This document shows, piece after piece, positions 8,562-17,533 of a stretch of 64,000 nucleotides of DNA. Positions within the stretch are counted from its first letter, which is position 1; each line of letters begins with the position of its first letter. Both the position numbers and the translations under genes were made by a program. The notes below the pieces were generated by a model. The model saw only the letters and a list, made by a program, of their open reading frames with translations. It was not told the DNA's origin and ran no database searches. The DNA is from an uncultured Alphaproteobacteria bacterium (GTDB lineage: Bacteria; Pseudomonadota; Alphaproteobacteria; RF32; CAG-239), in contig CAKQKH010000002.1 in NCBI GenBank assembly GCA_934248075.1, forward strand, positions 62,001 to 126,000. Reading direction: 5' to 3'.

Positions 8562-9311
8562 TTAGAAGGACAGGGTTTTGGCCAATTGTGAGGTATAAAA
8601 ATTTCGCAGACGGTGAACATAGCCAGTATAGTTAACAAGTTTATATGCAAGCCAATCTTCGACACTCCCATGAAAAACCGCTACAACAAAGTTATAATAG
8701 TCTTGCATTTTTTGCAAATCATCAACTTTATATTTGCCATTAGGACGTTCAAATTGACCCGTCATCATATATTTGATTTTTTCAACAATATCCTGCGCCC
8801 GGGCAATTACTTTTTGGGCATCTATCTGGCTCATATCTTTATGCTGTGGATAAATCAGCCACTTATCATACAAAACTGAATATTGCGCCAAATCTGGCAC
8901 TTTTAATACAATTTTGATTTCCACCTGACGCCCAGCAATACGATACTTACGCTGATGATCCAAAAAAGCATTACGAACCTTACCTATAAACTGAAATATT
9001 TGCTTATTACTTTTAAAAACGCCGTTATTTTCAACTATAGAAACAACTATTTCTAGATCCAAATCTGAAAACTCCTGATATTCATAAGTAGTGGAAGAAC
9101 CAAACAAAACAATATCATCAACCTGCAACCACGGAAAATCCTTGAGACAACCGTCAATTACGACCTGCGCACGCATCAAAAGTTTTTGCCGAATCTCCGG
9201 CAGCATTTGGTGGTTAGCATCAAACACACGGCTGTCAAGTTCCTGATGCGAGGTCATCAGCCACTTGATATTTTCTTCCATGGTCTGCTGGCGAGGATTG
9301 ACGTTTAGCAT
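8562..9311 (-). CDS. nucleotidyltransferase-fold protein (MNT-type motif present)
   Basis: The protein carries the core motif of the polymerase-beta-like nucleotidyltransferase superfamily: VLFGSS at residues 68-73 followed by FSDLDLE at 81-87, giving the metal-binding Asp pair D83 and D85. A later beta strand (RQVEIKIVL) is where a third acidic residue is expected. Such enzymes transfer a nucleotide to an RNA, protein or small molecule; the substrate here is unknown. The rest is helical and resembles the product of the overlapping upstream gene, with a shared RPNGKYKVDDL / HPNGEFTIEGC block. Its ATG lies inside the end of that gene (7-bp overlap), so the two are probably translationally coupled. 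No HEPN-type partner is evident. Confidence 0.8.
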   Translation of the reverse strand: MLNVNPRQQTMEENIKWLMTSHQELDSRVFDANHQMLPEIRQKLLMRAQVVIDGCLKDFPWLQVDDIVLFGSSTTYEYQEFSDLDLEIVVSIVENNGVFKSNKQIFQFIGKVRNAFLDHQRKYRIAGRQVEIKIVLKVPDLAQYSVLYDKWLIYPQHKDMSQIDAQKVIARAQDIVEKIKYMMTGQFERPNGKYKVDDLQKMQDYYNFVVAVFHGSVEDWLAYKLVNYTGYVHRLRNFYTSQLAKTLSF

Positions 9312-10057
9312 TGCTCTAACTCATTAATATTATAGTTATAAGATTCGATCAGGAATTTTTTGAAATATCTTTCACCGCCAAGCTCACAAAAAGTACGATA
9401 AAGCAAATAATCAAAATTATATTCATGCTCGTCGCTGTCCAACCAATATTTGCGGGCTTCCGAACGGAGATATTTAAGATAAGCTTCCAGCTGGTGGCAG
9501 CCTTCTATGGTAAATTCACCGTTAGGATGACGGGAATGAGATTCAACATTTTCACGGATAATCTGCTGATAACGCGGAAAAACCATGCAAAACTCCGGCA
9601 TAGTGAAAGCAAACTGACGTTTGACAGGCGGATTCAGCCAACGCTGGTGAATAATTGAAAAACAAGGAATTCCTTGAGGAACGTCAGCCAAAAAATGGCA
9701 ATGAACCGGACGATTGATAAAAGTGTAAGGAATTTCGGTCGCTTCCAGAATATCATTAATCTCGGAAAGGTTGGCCTGCAACGGCTCAGGTAAATCATTA
9801 TAGATCAGACCAACATATACAGGACTAAAACGATTATAAACATAACCAGCCAGATCACCATACAACACCACGTCTGAGGCCTTTTGCCAATTTACCAAAG
9901 GGCGGTTTTCACCCCACCAAAAGTTGGCAATATTTATTATCCCAGATTTGAAAGTATCATACAATGTATCCGGTGATGAAAACACCACCGGACACAAGGT
10001 GTCATTAATGCGAACATGCTCGCCGATATCTATTGATTCAAACTTTATTGGCTGCAT
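9305..10057 (-). CDS. degenerate paralogue of the adjacent nucleotidyltransferase
   Basis: The 250-residue product aligns by eye with its downstream neighbour: SDVVLYGDLAGYVYNRFSPV here versus DDIVLFGSSTTYEYQEFSDL there, and HPNGEFTIEG versus RPNGKYKVDD further on. The key residues are changed: G-S-S has become G67-D-L, and the Asp-x-Asp pair has become P79-V-Y81, so nucleotidyl transfer is very unlikely. It may act as a regulatory or structural partner of the active copy. The start is uncertain: ATG at 10055-10057 is used here; a GTG at 10070-10072 in the same frame would overlap the preceding gene's end. The assignment as a paralogue is my reading of the alignment, not an established family. 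Confidence 0.65.
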   Translation of the reverse strand: MQPIKFESIDIGEHVRINDTLCPVVFSSPDTLYDTFKSGIINIANFWWGENRPLVNWQKASDVVLYGDLAGYVYNRFSPVYVGLIYNDLPEPLQANLSEINDILEATEIPYTFINRPVHCHFLADVPQGIPCFSIIHQRWLNPPVKRQFAFTMPEFCMVFPRYQQIIRENVESHSRHPNGEFTIEGCHQLEAYLKYLRSEARKYWLDSDEHEYNFDYLLYRTFCELGGERYFKKFLIESYNYNINELEQC

Positions 10058-10062
10058 TAGCT

Positions 10063-11307
10063 TTAGTAACACTTACCATTATAACACGTTTGGTTGCCTG
10101 TGCATGTAACGCTCTCACAAGGGTCGCCACCGGTTGAACCACCTGATGAGCTACCTCCTGATGAACCACCTGATGAACTACCGCTTATCTTAGTGGGCGT
10201 TATTGAAAATGATGCTGACATGCAACTATCGTCAGCTGTACAGGTTTTAACTAGGTCATCAGCATAGGCCTGACAAACGGTGGATAATTCACTAGATGTA
10301 TAATTTGTAACATCCGTTGGACCACAGGGTGCTACATAGTCATCGTAGCAGGTATTGTCAGGAAACCAATAGCCATCTGATTGTGAATAGACAGTACTGG
10401 TATACTGGGAACGACATTGATCACGAATGGTTTTTGACCGGCAGTCTTTATAACAGGTTACACCACTAACAGTGATTTTTGCGCAATTATAATATCCCGT
10501 GTCTGAACTCAGGTATCCGGCATCGGCGCAAACATCTTTGGCTTTGCCGGCATAAATAAAGATATTGGCCGAATAGTTCTGAGGAGTAACCGTGGTTGAT
10601 TTGCCATAGATAGAATTTGATTTACTAGCATCGAAATTAATATACACAGAATTGGCGCCTTTTGTGTGTCCTTTACCATAATTATCGCCTTTGGGTGATA
10701 TACTGAAAGCCCCAGAAATATCTCCACTGTAACTATACTCCGGTCCTTGCAAACCTACTTTACCAGTAATATTGGGCAAGCCGGCGGCTTGCGCGCTACG
10801 AAACGCTGATTGAATTGTAGTCACACTTGTTGTCTCTATTGCAGCACCTTTTAAGAAGTATCCCGAATATGAAGGAACGGTGTTTTTTCCTAATAACTTA
10901 TATAAATCGGAATAAAGAGTTGTATCAAATGATTGACCATTACACAATAACCAGCCATCATGATTTTTCGCTTTCCATGAATACTTCAGATCACCAACAG
11001 CATGCTGAGGGGCAAGACACATGCCAAATGTCGGCTCAAAGGGACACGGAATAAATGTATCTGAGCACCTAGTCTTTTGTGTGCTGTAACCCATAGACAT
11101 ACATTTCAAAACACCATCCTGGCAGTTATATTTGGTATCATCAAAGGGGCAGCGGGTGAATATTTTTCCCTCACATTGAGACGCGGTTTTGGTGTATCCC
11201 AAAGTGGCACAGTCAGGGGCAGCAGTGCATTCCTGTTCCTGAGCTTGGCTGGGCAGGGCGTATATCAATGCCGGAACGGCGGCAGAGGCTAATAACATAT
11301 TTTTCAT
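10063..11307 (-). CDS. secreted Cys-rich protein with phage tail-collar-like segment
   Basis: A signal peptide (MKNMLLASAAVPALIYALPS, then QAQE) sends this 414-residue protein out of the cytoplasm. Two N-terminal Cys-rich units share the pattern C-x3-GY...C...CPF (residues about 20-95). Residues about 103-155 (GDLKYSWKAKNHDGWLLCNG, then Q, and later YLYKLLGKN-type sequence and YFLKGA) match the phage tail collar family pattern of Gly-Trp-x-x-Cys-x-Gly. More Cys-rich stretches follow, then a Gly-Ser repeat linker (GSSSGGSSGG type) and a compact C-terminal motif CESVTCTGNQTCYNGKC resembling an EGF-like knot. Good ribosome binding site (AAGGGG). A cell-surface or secreted, disulfide-stabilised role is inferred; the function is unknown. 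Confidence 0.75.
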   Translation of the reverse strand: MKNMLLASAAVPALIYALPSQAQEQECTAAPDCATLGYTKTASQCEGKIFTRCPFDDTKYNCQDGVLKCMSMGYSTQKTRCSDTFIPCPFEPTFGMCLAPQHAVGDLKYSWKAKNHDGWLLCNGQSFDTTLYSDLYKLLGKNTVPSYSGYFLKGAAIETTSVTTIQSAFRSAQAAGLPNITGKVGLQGPEYSYSGDISGAFSISPKGDNYGKGHTKGANSVYINFDASKSNSIYGKSTTVTPQNYSANIFIYAGKAKDVCADAGYLSSDTGYYNCAKITVSGVTCYKDCRSKTIRDQCRSQYTSTVYSQSDGYWFPDNTCYDDYVAPCGPTDVTNYTSSELSTVCQAYADDLVKTCTADDSCMSASFSITPTKISGSSSGGSSGGSSSGGSTGGDPCESVTCTGNQTCYNGKCY

Positions 11308-11342
11308 TTCTTTTCCCCTTTATAAATTGGTTGGCAAATCCC

Positions 11343-12161
11343 CTACTTGACAGACCAAGTACAGAGTTGTTTGTTTTGGCAGATAAATTTGGTTTTATGA
11401 TAATAACCGATATTACATTTGACAAAGCGGTAATGAACCGTGGTATCACCACAGCCTTTGACGCAGGTTTCATATTGAGAGTTGGCCGGAGCGGAGTTTA
11501 AATCGTACTCCGAGCAATCTTTAGGCGTACAGGTTTTACCCTGTTCGCACTTGGAAGGGCAGTCGGCATAATATTTCTCACAACCATACTCAGTTGCGTT
11601 ATCAGTCAGGGCATCACACGCCTCAACGCACTCGTTGCATTTTGCCGCGCAATTTGGACAAGGCGTTTTACAGCCATATGTGCAGGTTAAGTCATTGCAA
11701 TTTTGGCTCAGGCAGGCGTCGGTAATCGGGGTCTCGCACTTGGCGGGGCAGTCATCCCAATATTTTTGACAACCATAATCAACAGATAGATTATCAGTGC
11801 GATTGCGACAATTATCAGTATAGGGAATCTCACATTTGGTTGAGCAGTCATCCCAGGTCTTTTGACAACCATAATCGGAATCGTGTTTGACGTCTGTACG
11901 CAAAGCGCAGGGTTCGACACAACCACTGACACACCAGCCGACACCGGAGAAAAAATGTTTTTTAGAGCAGACCTGACCAGAGGCTGCCGAGGCGGAAAAC
12001 CATCCGGAAGGACACTTGATGTCAGAATCAGAATCACGGCCGCCGGCGTTGCGATCCATGTTTTTGCCCAAGAAATCAGGCAACCAATAAATTTTGGCTG
12101 ACACAGTGCCGACGACAAGCATACAGCCCAACACCGTTAATATGCAGATATACTTCCGCAT
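11343..12161 (-). CDS. secreted protein with Cys-rich internal repeats
   Basis: This 272-residue protein starts at the ATG at 12159-12161, preceded by GGGAG; an in-frame ATG six codons upstream lacks a site. A signal peptide (MRKYICILTVLGCMLVVGTV, then SA) is followed by at least three copies of a unit of the form DYGCQKxWDDCxxKCE (residues about 90-210), plus other Cys-rich units. Cysteines are so frequent and regular that a disulfide-rich extracytoplasmic structure is likely. It is the first gene of a run that continues into the collar-like protein and the nucleotidyltransferase pair, with gaps under 40 bp, so these four may be one transcript. The family is not one I can name. Confidence 0.75.
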   Translation of the reverse strand: MRKYICILTVLGCMLVVGTVSAKIYWLPDFLGKNMDRNAGGRDSDSDIKCPSGWFSASAASGQVCSKKHFFSGVGWCVSGCVEPCALRTDVKHDSDYGCQKTWDDCSTKCEIPYTDNCRNRTDNLSVDYGCQKYWDDCPAKCETPITDACLSQNCNDLTCTYGCKTPCPNCAAKCNECVEACDALTDNATEYGCEKYYADCPSKCEQGKTCTPKDCSEYDLNSAPANSQYETCVKGCGDTTVHYRFVKCNIGYYHKTKFICQNKQLCTWSVK

Positions 12162-12251
12162 CGCGATGACTCCCATCAAAACTTGTAACCTATTTTAGAA
12201 TATCAGGCTACGCGCATGTTGTCAACGCGGAAATGATTACATTTATGTTAC

Positions 12252-12274
12252 ATAAAAACTAGCGCTAGTTTTGT
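12252..12274 (-). terminator. palindromic terminator overlapping the MFS stop codon
   Basis: AAAACTAGCGCTAGTTTT is a perfect palindrome, and the TAG stop of the MFS gene (12265-12267) is inside it. Read on the minus strand it ends in a T run. Confidence 0.6.
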
Positions 12275-13557
12275 TTGTCGGCAAAGAGCTTTTTGGCCTT
12301 GTCAACCAAGCCGTCATCTTGCGCCAAAGTCGGGAAAACATGAGTCGGCGAGGCCGGAACCGGATCGGTCTTGGTGATTTCCAGATATCCGGTTTGCGGA
12401 CGAAACACAATATTTTTGAAAGCATACAGCACAAACAATCCGCTGAAAAAAGAAAAAGACAACACAAAACTGATGGCGCCCCATTGCTGCATGGCAAAAG
12501 AAACAATAATCGGCCCGCCCATCATGCCGATGCTTTGCAACAAAATCAGTTGGCCGCTGGCCTCTACCCGCTCGTCATCGGTGATTTTGTCATTGAGATG
12601 CGAGATGCAAATCGGATAAAGCACAAAAGTGCCGGCGCCAAGCAAAACCGCGCAACCAGACATCAGCCATACGCCGCTGTCAATAAAAAACTGCATCCAA
12701 GGCGCGACCACAAACAAAGCGCCGCACAGCCACATCATGACAAAACGGCGGTCAAACTTGTCAGAAAGGCGGCCAACCGGTATCTGCGCCACCATGCCGC
12801 CCATAATGCAGAAAAACATAAACAAGGCCGTGATGTTGATGTCTAACCCCATCTGATCGGCATAAATCGGACCAAGCGTGTAAACATTGCTGACCAAGAT
12901 GCCGCTGATGATACAGCCGACAACGCTCATCGGTGCAAGTTTGTATGCGCGGCGCAAAGACATATGCTTATGCTTGCGGATTGGCGGGGTGGGCTTGCCG
13001 GTGAGACTAACCGGCACCAAAGACCAGGAATACAGCACCGAAATGATTATAAACACCATAAAACCGCCGGGGTCAGGAATATTGAGCATTAGTTGGCCGC
13101 CCGCCATGCCCAAATAAGTCATGACCATGTAAACCGACATAATCACACCGCGATTTTGATTGTTGGAACGAGTGTTAAGCCAGCTCTCCAAACACATTAG
13201 CCCAGCGGCGATGCAATAGCCCTCGGCAAAACGCAACAACGCCCAAAACCATGGCGCCGAACTTATGGTGTGCAACAGCACCATGGACGAGAGAATCGAA
13301 ATATAACCGGCAAAAGCGCGGACATGCCCGACTTTGTTTATAATCCGCGAGGAAGTGAGCGACGAAACAATATAAGCAAAGTAATAAAACGCCATGACAA
13401 TGCCGGTATAAAAAGTCGGAGTGTGCTGAGCATTGAGCCGCACCGCCAGAATCGATGTATTTAGACCACTGGCGACATACATTACCAAAGTGCCGATGAA
13501 AAACGCAGCTAATGGCGACAGAAGCTTTTCCGCGGCTTTTAGTCTTTTGATAAACAT
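12265..13557 (-). CDS. MFS transporter, YcaD-like
   Basis: A 430-residue integral inner-membrane protein with about twelve hydrophobic segments. The conserved layout resembles E. coli YcaD and relatives: a first helix after MFIKRLKAAEKLLSPL, then RIINKVGHVRAFA in the loop 2-3 position, ESWLNTRSNNQNRGVIMSVY after helix 4-5, and GRLSDKFDRR in the central second-half loop. MFS carriers move small solutes using ion gradients; the substrate is unknown. It follows argS by 45 bp on the same strand and ends in its own palindromic terminator. The C-terminal cytoplasmic tail (about 40 residues) is hydrophilic and not conserved in type. Confidence 0.88.
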   Translation of the reverse strand: MFIKRLKAAEKLLSPLAAFFIGTLVMYVASGLNTSILAVRLNAQHTPTFYTGIVMAFYYFAYIVSSLTSSRIINKVGHVRAFAGYISILSSMVLLHTISSAPWFWALLRFAEGYCIAAGLMCLESWLNTRSNNQNRGVIMSVYMVMTYLGMAGGQLMLNIPDPGGFMVFIIISVLYSWSLVPVSLTGKPTPPIRKHKHMSLRRAYKLAPMSVVGCIISGILVSNVYTLGPIYADQMGLDINITALFMFFCIMGGMVAQIPVGRLSDKFDRRFVMMWLCGALFVVAPWMQFFIDSGVWLMSGCAVLLGAGTFVLYPICISHLNDKITDDERVEASGQLILLQSIGMMGGPIIVSFAMQQWGAISFVLSFSFFSGLFVLYAFKNIVFRPQTGYLEITKTDPVPASPTHVFPTLAQDDGLVDKAKKLFADKQN

Positions 13558-13602
13558 GAGTATTGCGCTCCCATTCCGGCTCAGATTAAGGAAAAAACAA
13601 CA

Positions 13603-15330
13603 TCAGGCAGCTTTGAGCATGGCCTCAGGCGCCTCTATACCTAAAAGATACAGATTAAGTTTTAAGATATCCCTAACCATTTTGGCCAATCTGAGCCGCG
13701 ATGCCGCCTTGGCCTGATCAGCCTCGCTCAGAATCGGCGAAGTATTATAAAAACCGGAGAAAACCTGCGCCAGATTATAGACATAATCAGAAATTATGCT
13801 CGGCTCTTTTTCGGTCTCGGCACGAGCAACCATAGTGCCAAACTGGGCAATTTTGAGCGCCAAATTACGCTCCTCAGGGTTGGTGATGATGATATTGCCC
13901 TCTGCAAGGCCATTATCATGCGCCTTACGGAGAATCGAGTTAATGCGAGCAATGGCATATTGAATATAAGGTCCGGTCTTGCCCTCAAACTTGGCAAAGT
14001 CATCAAGCTCAAACACATAGCCGGAAGCGATGTTGTTTTTGAGATCCTGAAATTTGATAGCGCCGATAGCAATCTGCGACACCATTTTTTCGATATCTTC
14101 ATGGGTGTATCCCTCAGCAGCAGACGGAATCGACTCTCTGACCTTGTCTTTGGACAGATTAATCAGGTCCTCCAGGTTCATCACGCCGCCGTCGCGAGTC
14201 TTAAACGGCTTGCCGTCAGCACCGTTGACCGTGCCAAAACCAATATGCTTAAGCGTGACATTTGGGGCGATGCCAAGTTTGTCGGCGACCTCAAACACCT
14301 GCTCAAAATGCAGCGACTGCCGCTTGTCCACCACATAAATAATCTCTTGCGCCTTGAGGTCATCAACACGCATTTTGATAGTGGCAATATCTGTGAGCTG
14401 ATAGCCAAAACCGCCATCGGACTTGACCAAAATCACCGGAGGCTTGGAATCATCAGCCAAGCGCATAATCAAAGCGCCGTCATCAAGCACGGCCAGACCT
14501 TTGTCTTTGGCCAACTCAACAATTTTGCCGCAGGTTTCATGGGCGTCGCTCTCGCCCAGCCAAAGGTCAAAATGCGCGTCTAAAACATCATAATTTTTCT
14601 TGATAGCCTCAACCGAAACCTTGCGCAGATGCTGCCAGGCCTTGCGGTATTCGGGGTTGCCGCCTTGCAGTTCGGCCGTAATCAGACGAGCTTTTTCTTT
14701 GGCGACGTCATCTTCTTTGCAGCGAATATTGGCTTGTTTATAAAAAGCGGAAATCTGGTTGATATCATAGCTCTCGGTCTTAGACAAATCACCGTCTTGG
14801 TTGATAATTTCAGACAGAATCATGCCCATGGGAGTACCCCAATCACCAAGGTGAACGTCTGAAACAACCTCATTGCCGACAAAATTTTCTATCCGGCGGA
14901 CAGACTCGCCAATCACGGCCGAACGCAGGTGTCCGACATGGAGAGCCTTGGCGACATTTGGCCCGCCAAAATCCATGACAATTTTGCGCGGAGCAACGGT
15001 TCTGGCCGCGCCAAAGCGCTCGTCTGACGCGGTCTTATCCATAAATTTGGCGATAAAATCATCTGCCAGAGAAATATTAAGAAAACCAGGGCCATCTACC
15101 GATATTTTGGCCAAATCCGTGTCTTTTTGCAACTCAGCGGCAATATTGCCGGCTATTTCACGCGGATTTTTGCGCTCGCTCTTGGCCAGAGCCAAAGCGC
15201 CGTTGCACTGAAAATCACTCAAATCAGGGCGATCAGATACTTTTACAAAAGCAAATTTAGGATCCAAGTTTAATGTCGCAAAAACTGCAGCCAATTTTTG
15301 GTTGAGGGTGTTCTCTAAAGATAATGACAT
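13603..15330 (-). CDS. argS: arginyl-tRNA synthetase
   Basis: Charges tRNA-Arg with arginine. The class I signature appears as ALHVGHLRSAVIGES at about residues 128-142, and the protein has the ArgS-specific N-terminal domain and a DALR-type helical C-terminal domain (YNLAQVFSGFYNTSPIL ... RLRLAKMVRDILKLNLYLLG). A canonical KMSKS motif is absent, as is common in ArgS. The length, 575 residues, matches E. coli ArgS. A small lipoprotein gene follows on the 5' side, also on the minus strand, and an MFS gene lies downstream. Confidence 0.96.
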   Translation of the reverse strand: MSLSLENTLNQKLAAVFATLNLDPKFAFVKVSDRPDLSDFQCNGALALAKSERKNPREIAGNIAAELQKDTDLAKISVDGPGFLNISLADDFIAKFMDKTASDERFGAARTVAPRKIVMDFGGPNVAKALHVGHLRSAVIGESVRRIENFVGNEVVSDVHLGDWGTPMGMILSEIINQDGDLSKTESYDINQISAFYKQANIRCKEDDVAKEKARLITAELQGGNPEYRKAWQHLRKVSVEAIKKNYDVLDAHFDLWLGESDAHETCGKIVELAKDKGLAVLDDGALIMRLADDSKPPVILVKSDGGFGYQLTDIATIKMRVDDLKAQEIIYVVDKRQSLHFEQVFEVADKLGIAPNVTLKHIGFGTVNGADGKPFKTRDGGVMNLEDLINLSKDKVRESIPSAAEGYTHEDIEKMVSQIAIGAIKFQDLKNNIASGYVFELDDFAKFEGKTGPYIQYAIARINSILRKAHDNGLAEGNIIITNPEERNLALKIAQFGTMVARAETEKEPSIISDYVYNLAQVFSGFYNTSPILSEADQAKAASRLRLAKMVRDILKLNLYLLGIEAPEAMLKAA

Positions 15331-15349
15331 AGTTCTTCCTTAAAATATA

Positions 15350-15667
15350 TTATTTTTCACACTTAAAATAAAAATGATTGGGAACCAAAAGACGACAGGT
15401 GAAATATGTCTGTCTTACCGGAGTGGCATGAGTGCCGGTCTTTTCGCTGATACAAACGTCATCGGCCAGCTTTTTGACATCGGCATATGGCGTGTACAGA
15501 CTATTGTAGCATACCGCAGGCTCCGTTGGCGTGGAGGCTCCGACATATAACGTTGCCGGCGTCTTGGCTCCGGCCTCTCGTCGTCGGTCTATAAACGGAC
15601 GAAACTGCGAACAAGCGCATAATAAAGATATAAGTACCGCAATATTTATTAATTTGAGGCTGGACAA
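15350..15667 (-). CDS. small Cys-containing lipoprotein
   Basis: A 105-residue protein with a hydrophobic N-terminus ending in LLCAC, a plausible lipobox, so the mature protein would be lipid-anchored at Cys19. The mature part contains RRREAG and four more cysteines (VCYN, DVCIS, FTCRLL, FKC) in a spacing suggesting two disulfides. It reminds me of a conserved alphaproteobacterial lipoprotein of unknown function, but I cannot confirm this. It ends 19 bp before argS on the same strand and is probably co-transcribed with it. Confidence 0.6.
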   Translation of the reverse strand: MSSLKLINIAVLISLLCACSQFRPFIDRRREAGAKTPATLYVGASTPTEPAVCYNSLYTPYADVKKLADDVCISEKTGTHATPVRQTYFTCRLLVPNHFYFKCEK

Positions 15668-15731
15668 TTAAAAAAACTCCGCTAATTTATTCTGTAACAA
15701 TTGTTCAACACTATAAACTAAGAAGCACAAA

Positions 15732-16325
15732 ATGCAAGAAAACAAATATATCGGCGATGAAAAAATGACTAAAATGCTGGAACACTACCAATGTTCCACC
15801 CCTTTGGAGGTAGTGAAAATGCGGTTTGCCGGCGCAATCTGCAGCCCTAATATGGAGCTGCGGCCAACCGATGTCATATCTTCTTTGTGGCCGGCCGGAC
15901 AGGCACCCAGACTGCAAACCAAAGACGAGGCCGACTTGTTCTTCAAGTTCTTTATGGGACTGTGGGACGCGATGTTTGACCAGATTCAACACAATAAAAT
16001 TAAATTAGACAAACTGCCGGCCAAAGACTTGGAATATTATTGCCAGCGCCGTTTTGCCGAAATTGAACAAGGCTATATTGAGGGATTCTGGGGCGGCAAA
16101 TCCGATATGAAAATTCCGGCGTTTTTGGCAGAGGTGATCGACTCTTTGTCAGATTTGGCCGGAGTGTATGGAAGTCTGCTGAAAAAAATATCGGCCGGCA
16201 GCGATAAATCAGAAGTGATCAATGCCTTGAGTTCAGCCGACTCCATGGCGGAAAAAGCGATTGCGTTTATTATCGAAAACTCGGTATTGCCGCGGATAGA
16301 AAGCCTGCGACGCACCGTCAACTAA
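15732..16325 (+). CDS. conserved-looking hypothetical protein
   Basis: A 197-residue, mostly helical, soluble protein with no signal peptide or membrane segment. The region around residues 110-125 (EIEQGYIEGFWGGKSDMK) recalls the G-F-x-x-G-F pattern of UPF0149/YecA-type proteins, but no other feature of that family is clear. The opening ATG at 15732 has only a weak purine-rich leader (AAGAAGCA). It is divergent from the small lipoprotein gene and precedes gapA on the same strand, with a separate promoter-like sequence between them. Function unknown. Confidence 0.65.
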   Translation: MQENKYIGDEKMTKMLEHYQCSTPLEVVKMRFAGAICSPNMELRPTDVISSLWPAGQAPRLQTKDEADLFFKFFMGLWDAMFDQIQHNKIKLDKLPAKDLEYYCQRRFAEIEQGYIEGFWGGKSDMKIPAFLAEVIDSLSDLAGVYGSLLKKISAGSDKSEVINALSSADSMAEKAIAFIIENSVLPRIESLRRTVN

Positions 16326-16364
16326 ATCAAGCCGGCAAACAGTGAGCAAAACTTGCGAATTTTC

Positions 16365-17470
<1,106 letters not shown>

Positions 17471-17484
17471 TTATGGAATAAGCA

Positions 17485-17517
17485 AACCCTCTTGGCGCGC
17501 CAAGGGGGTTTTGTTTT
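17485..17517 (+). terminator. hairpin with T tract between gapA and pgk
   Basis: AACCCTCTTGGCG and CGCCAAGGGGGTT form a strong stem followed by TTGTTTTT. It could end part of the gapA transcripts and so set the gapA to pgk ratio, or stabilise a processed gapA mRNA. Confidence 0.75.
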
Positions 17518-17533
17518 TGCAAAGGATAAATAA

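Noticed and set aside
8562..10072. MNT-HEPN toxin-antitoxin pair
   Set aside because: The second protein lacks the HEPN R-x4-6-H motif and instead aligns with the nucleotidyltransferase itself.
10063..11307. Prophage remnant around the tail-collar-like gene
   Set aside because: No integrase, capsid, terminase or other tail gene is nearby, and the gene has a Sec signal peptide and host-like Cys-rich modules.
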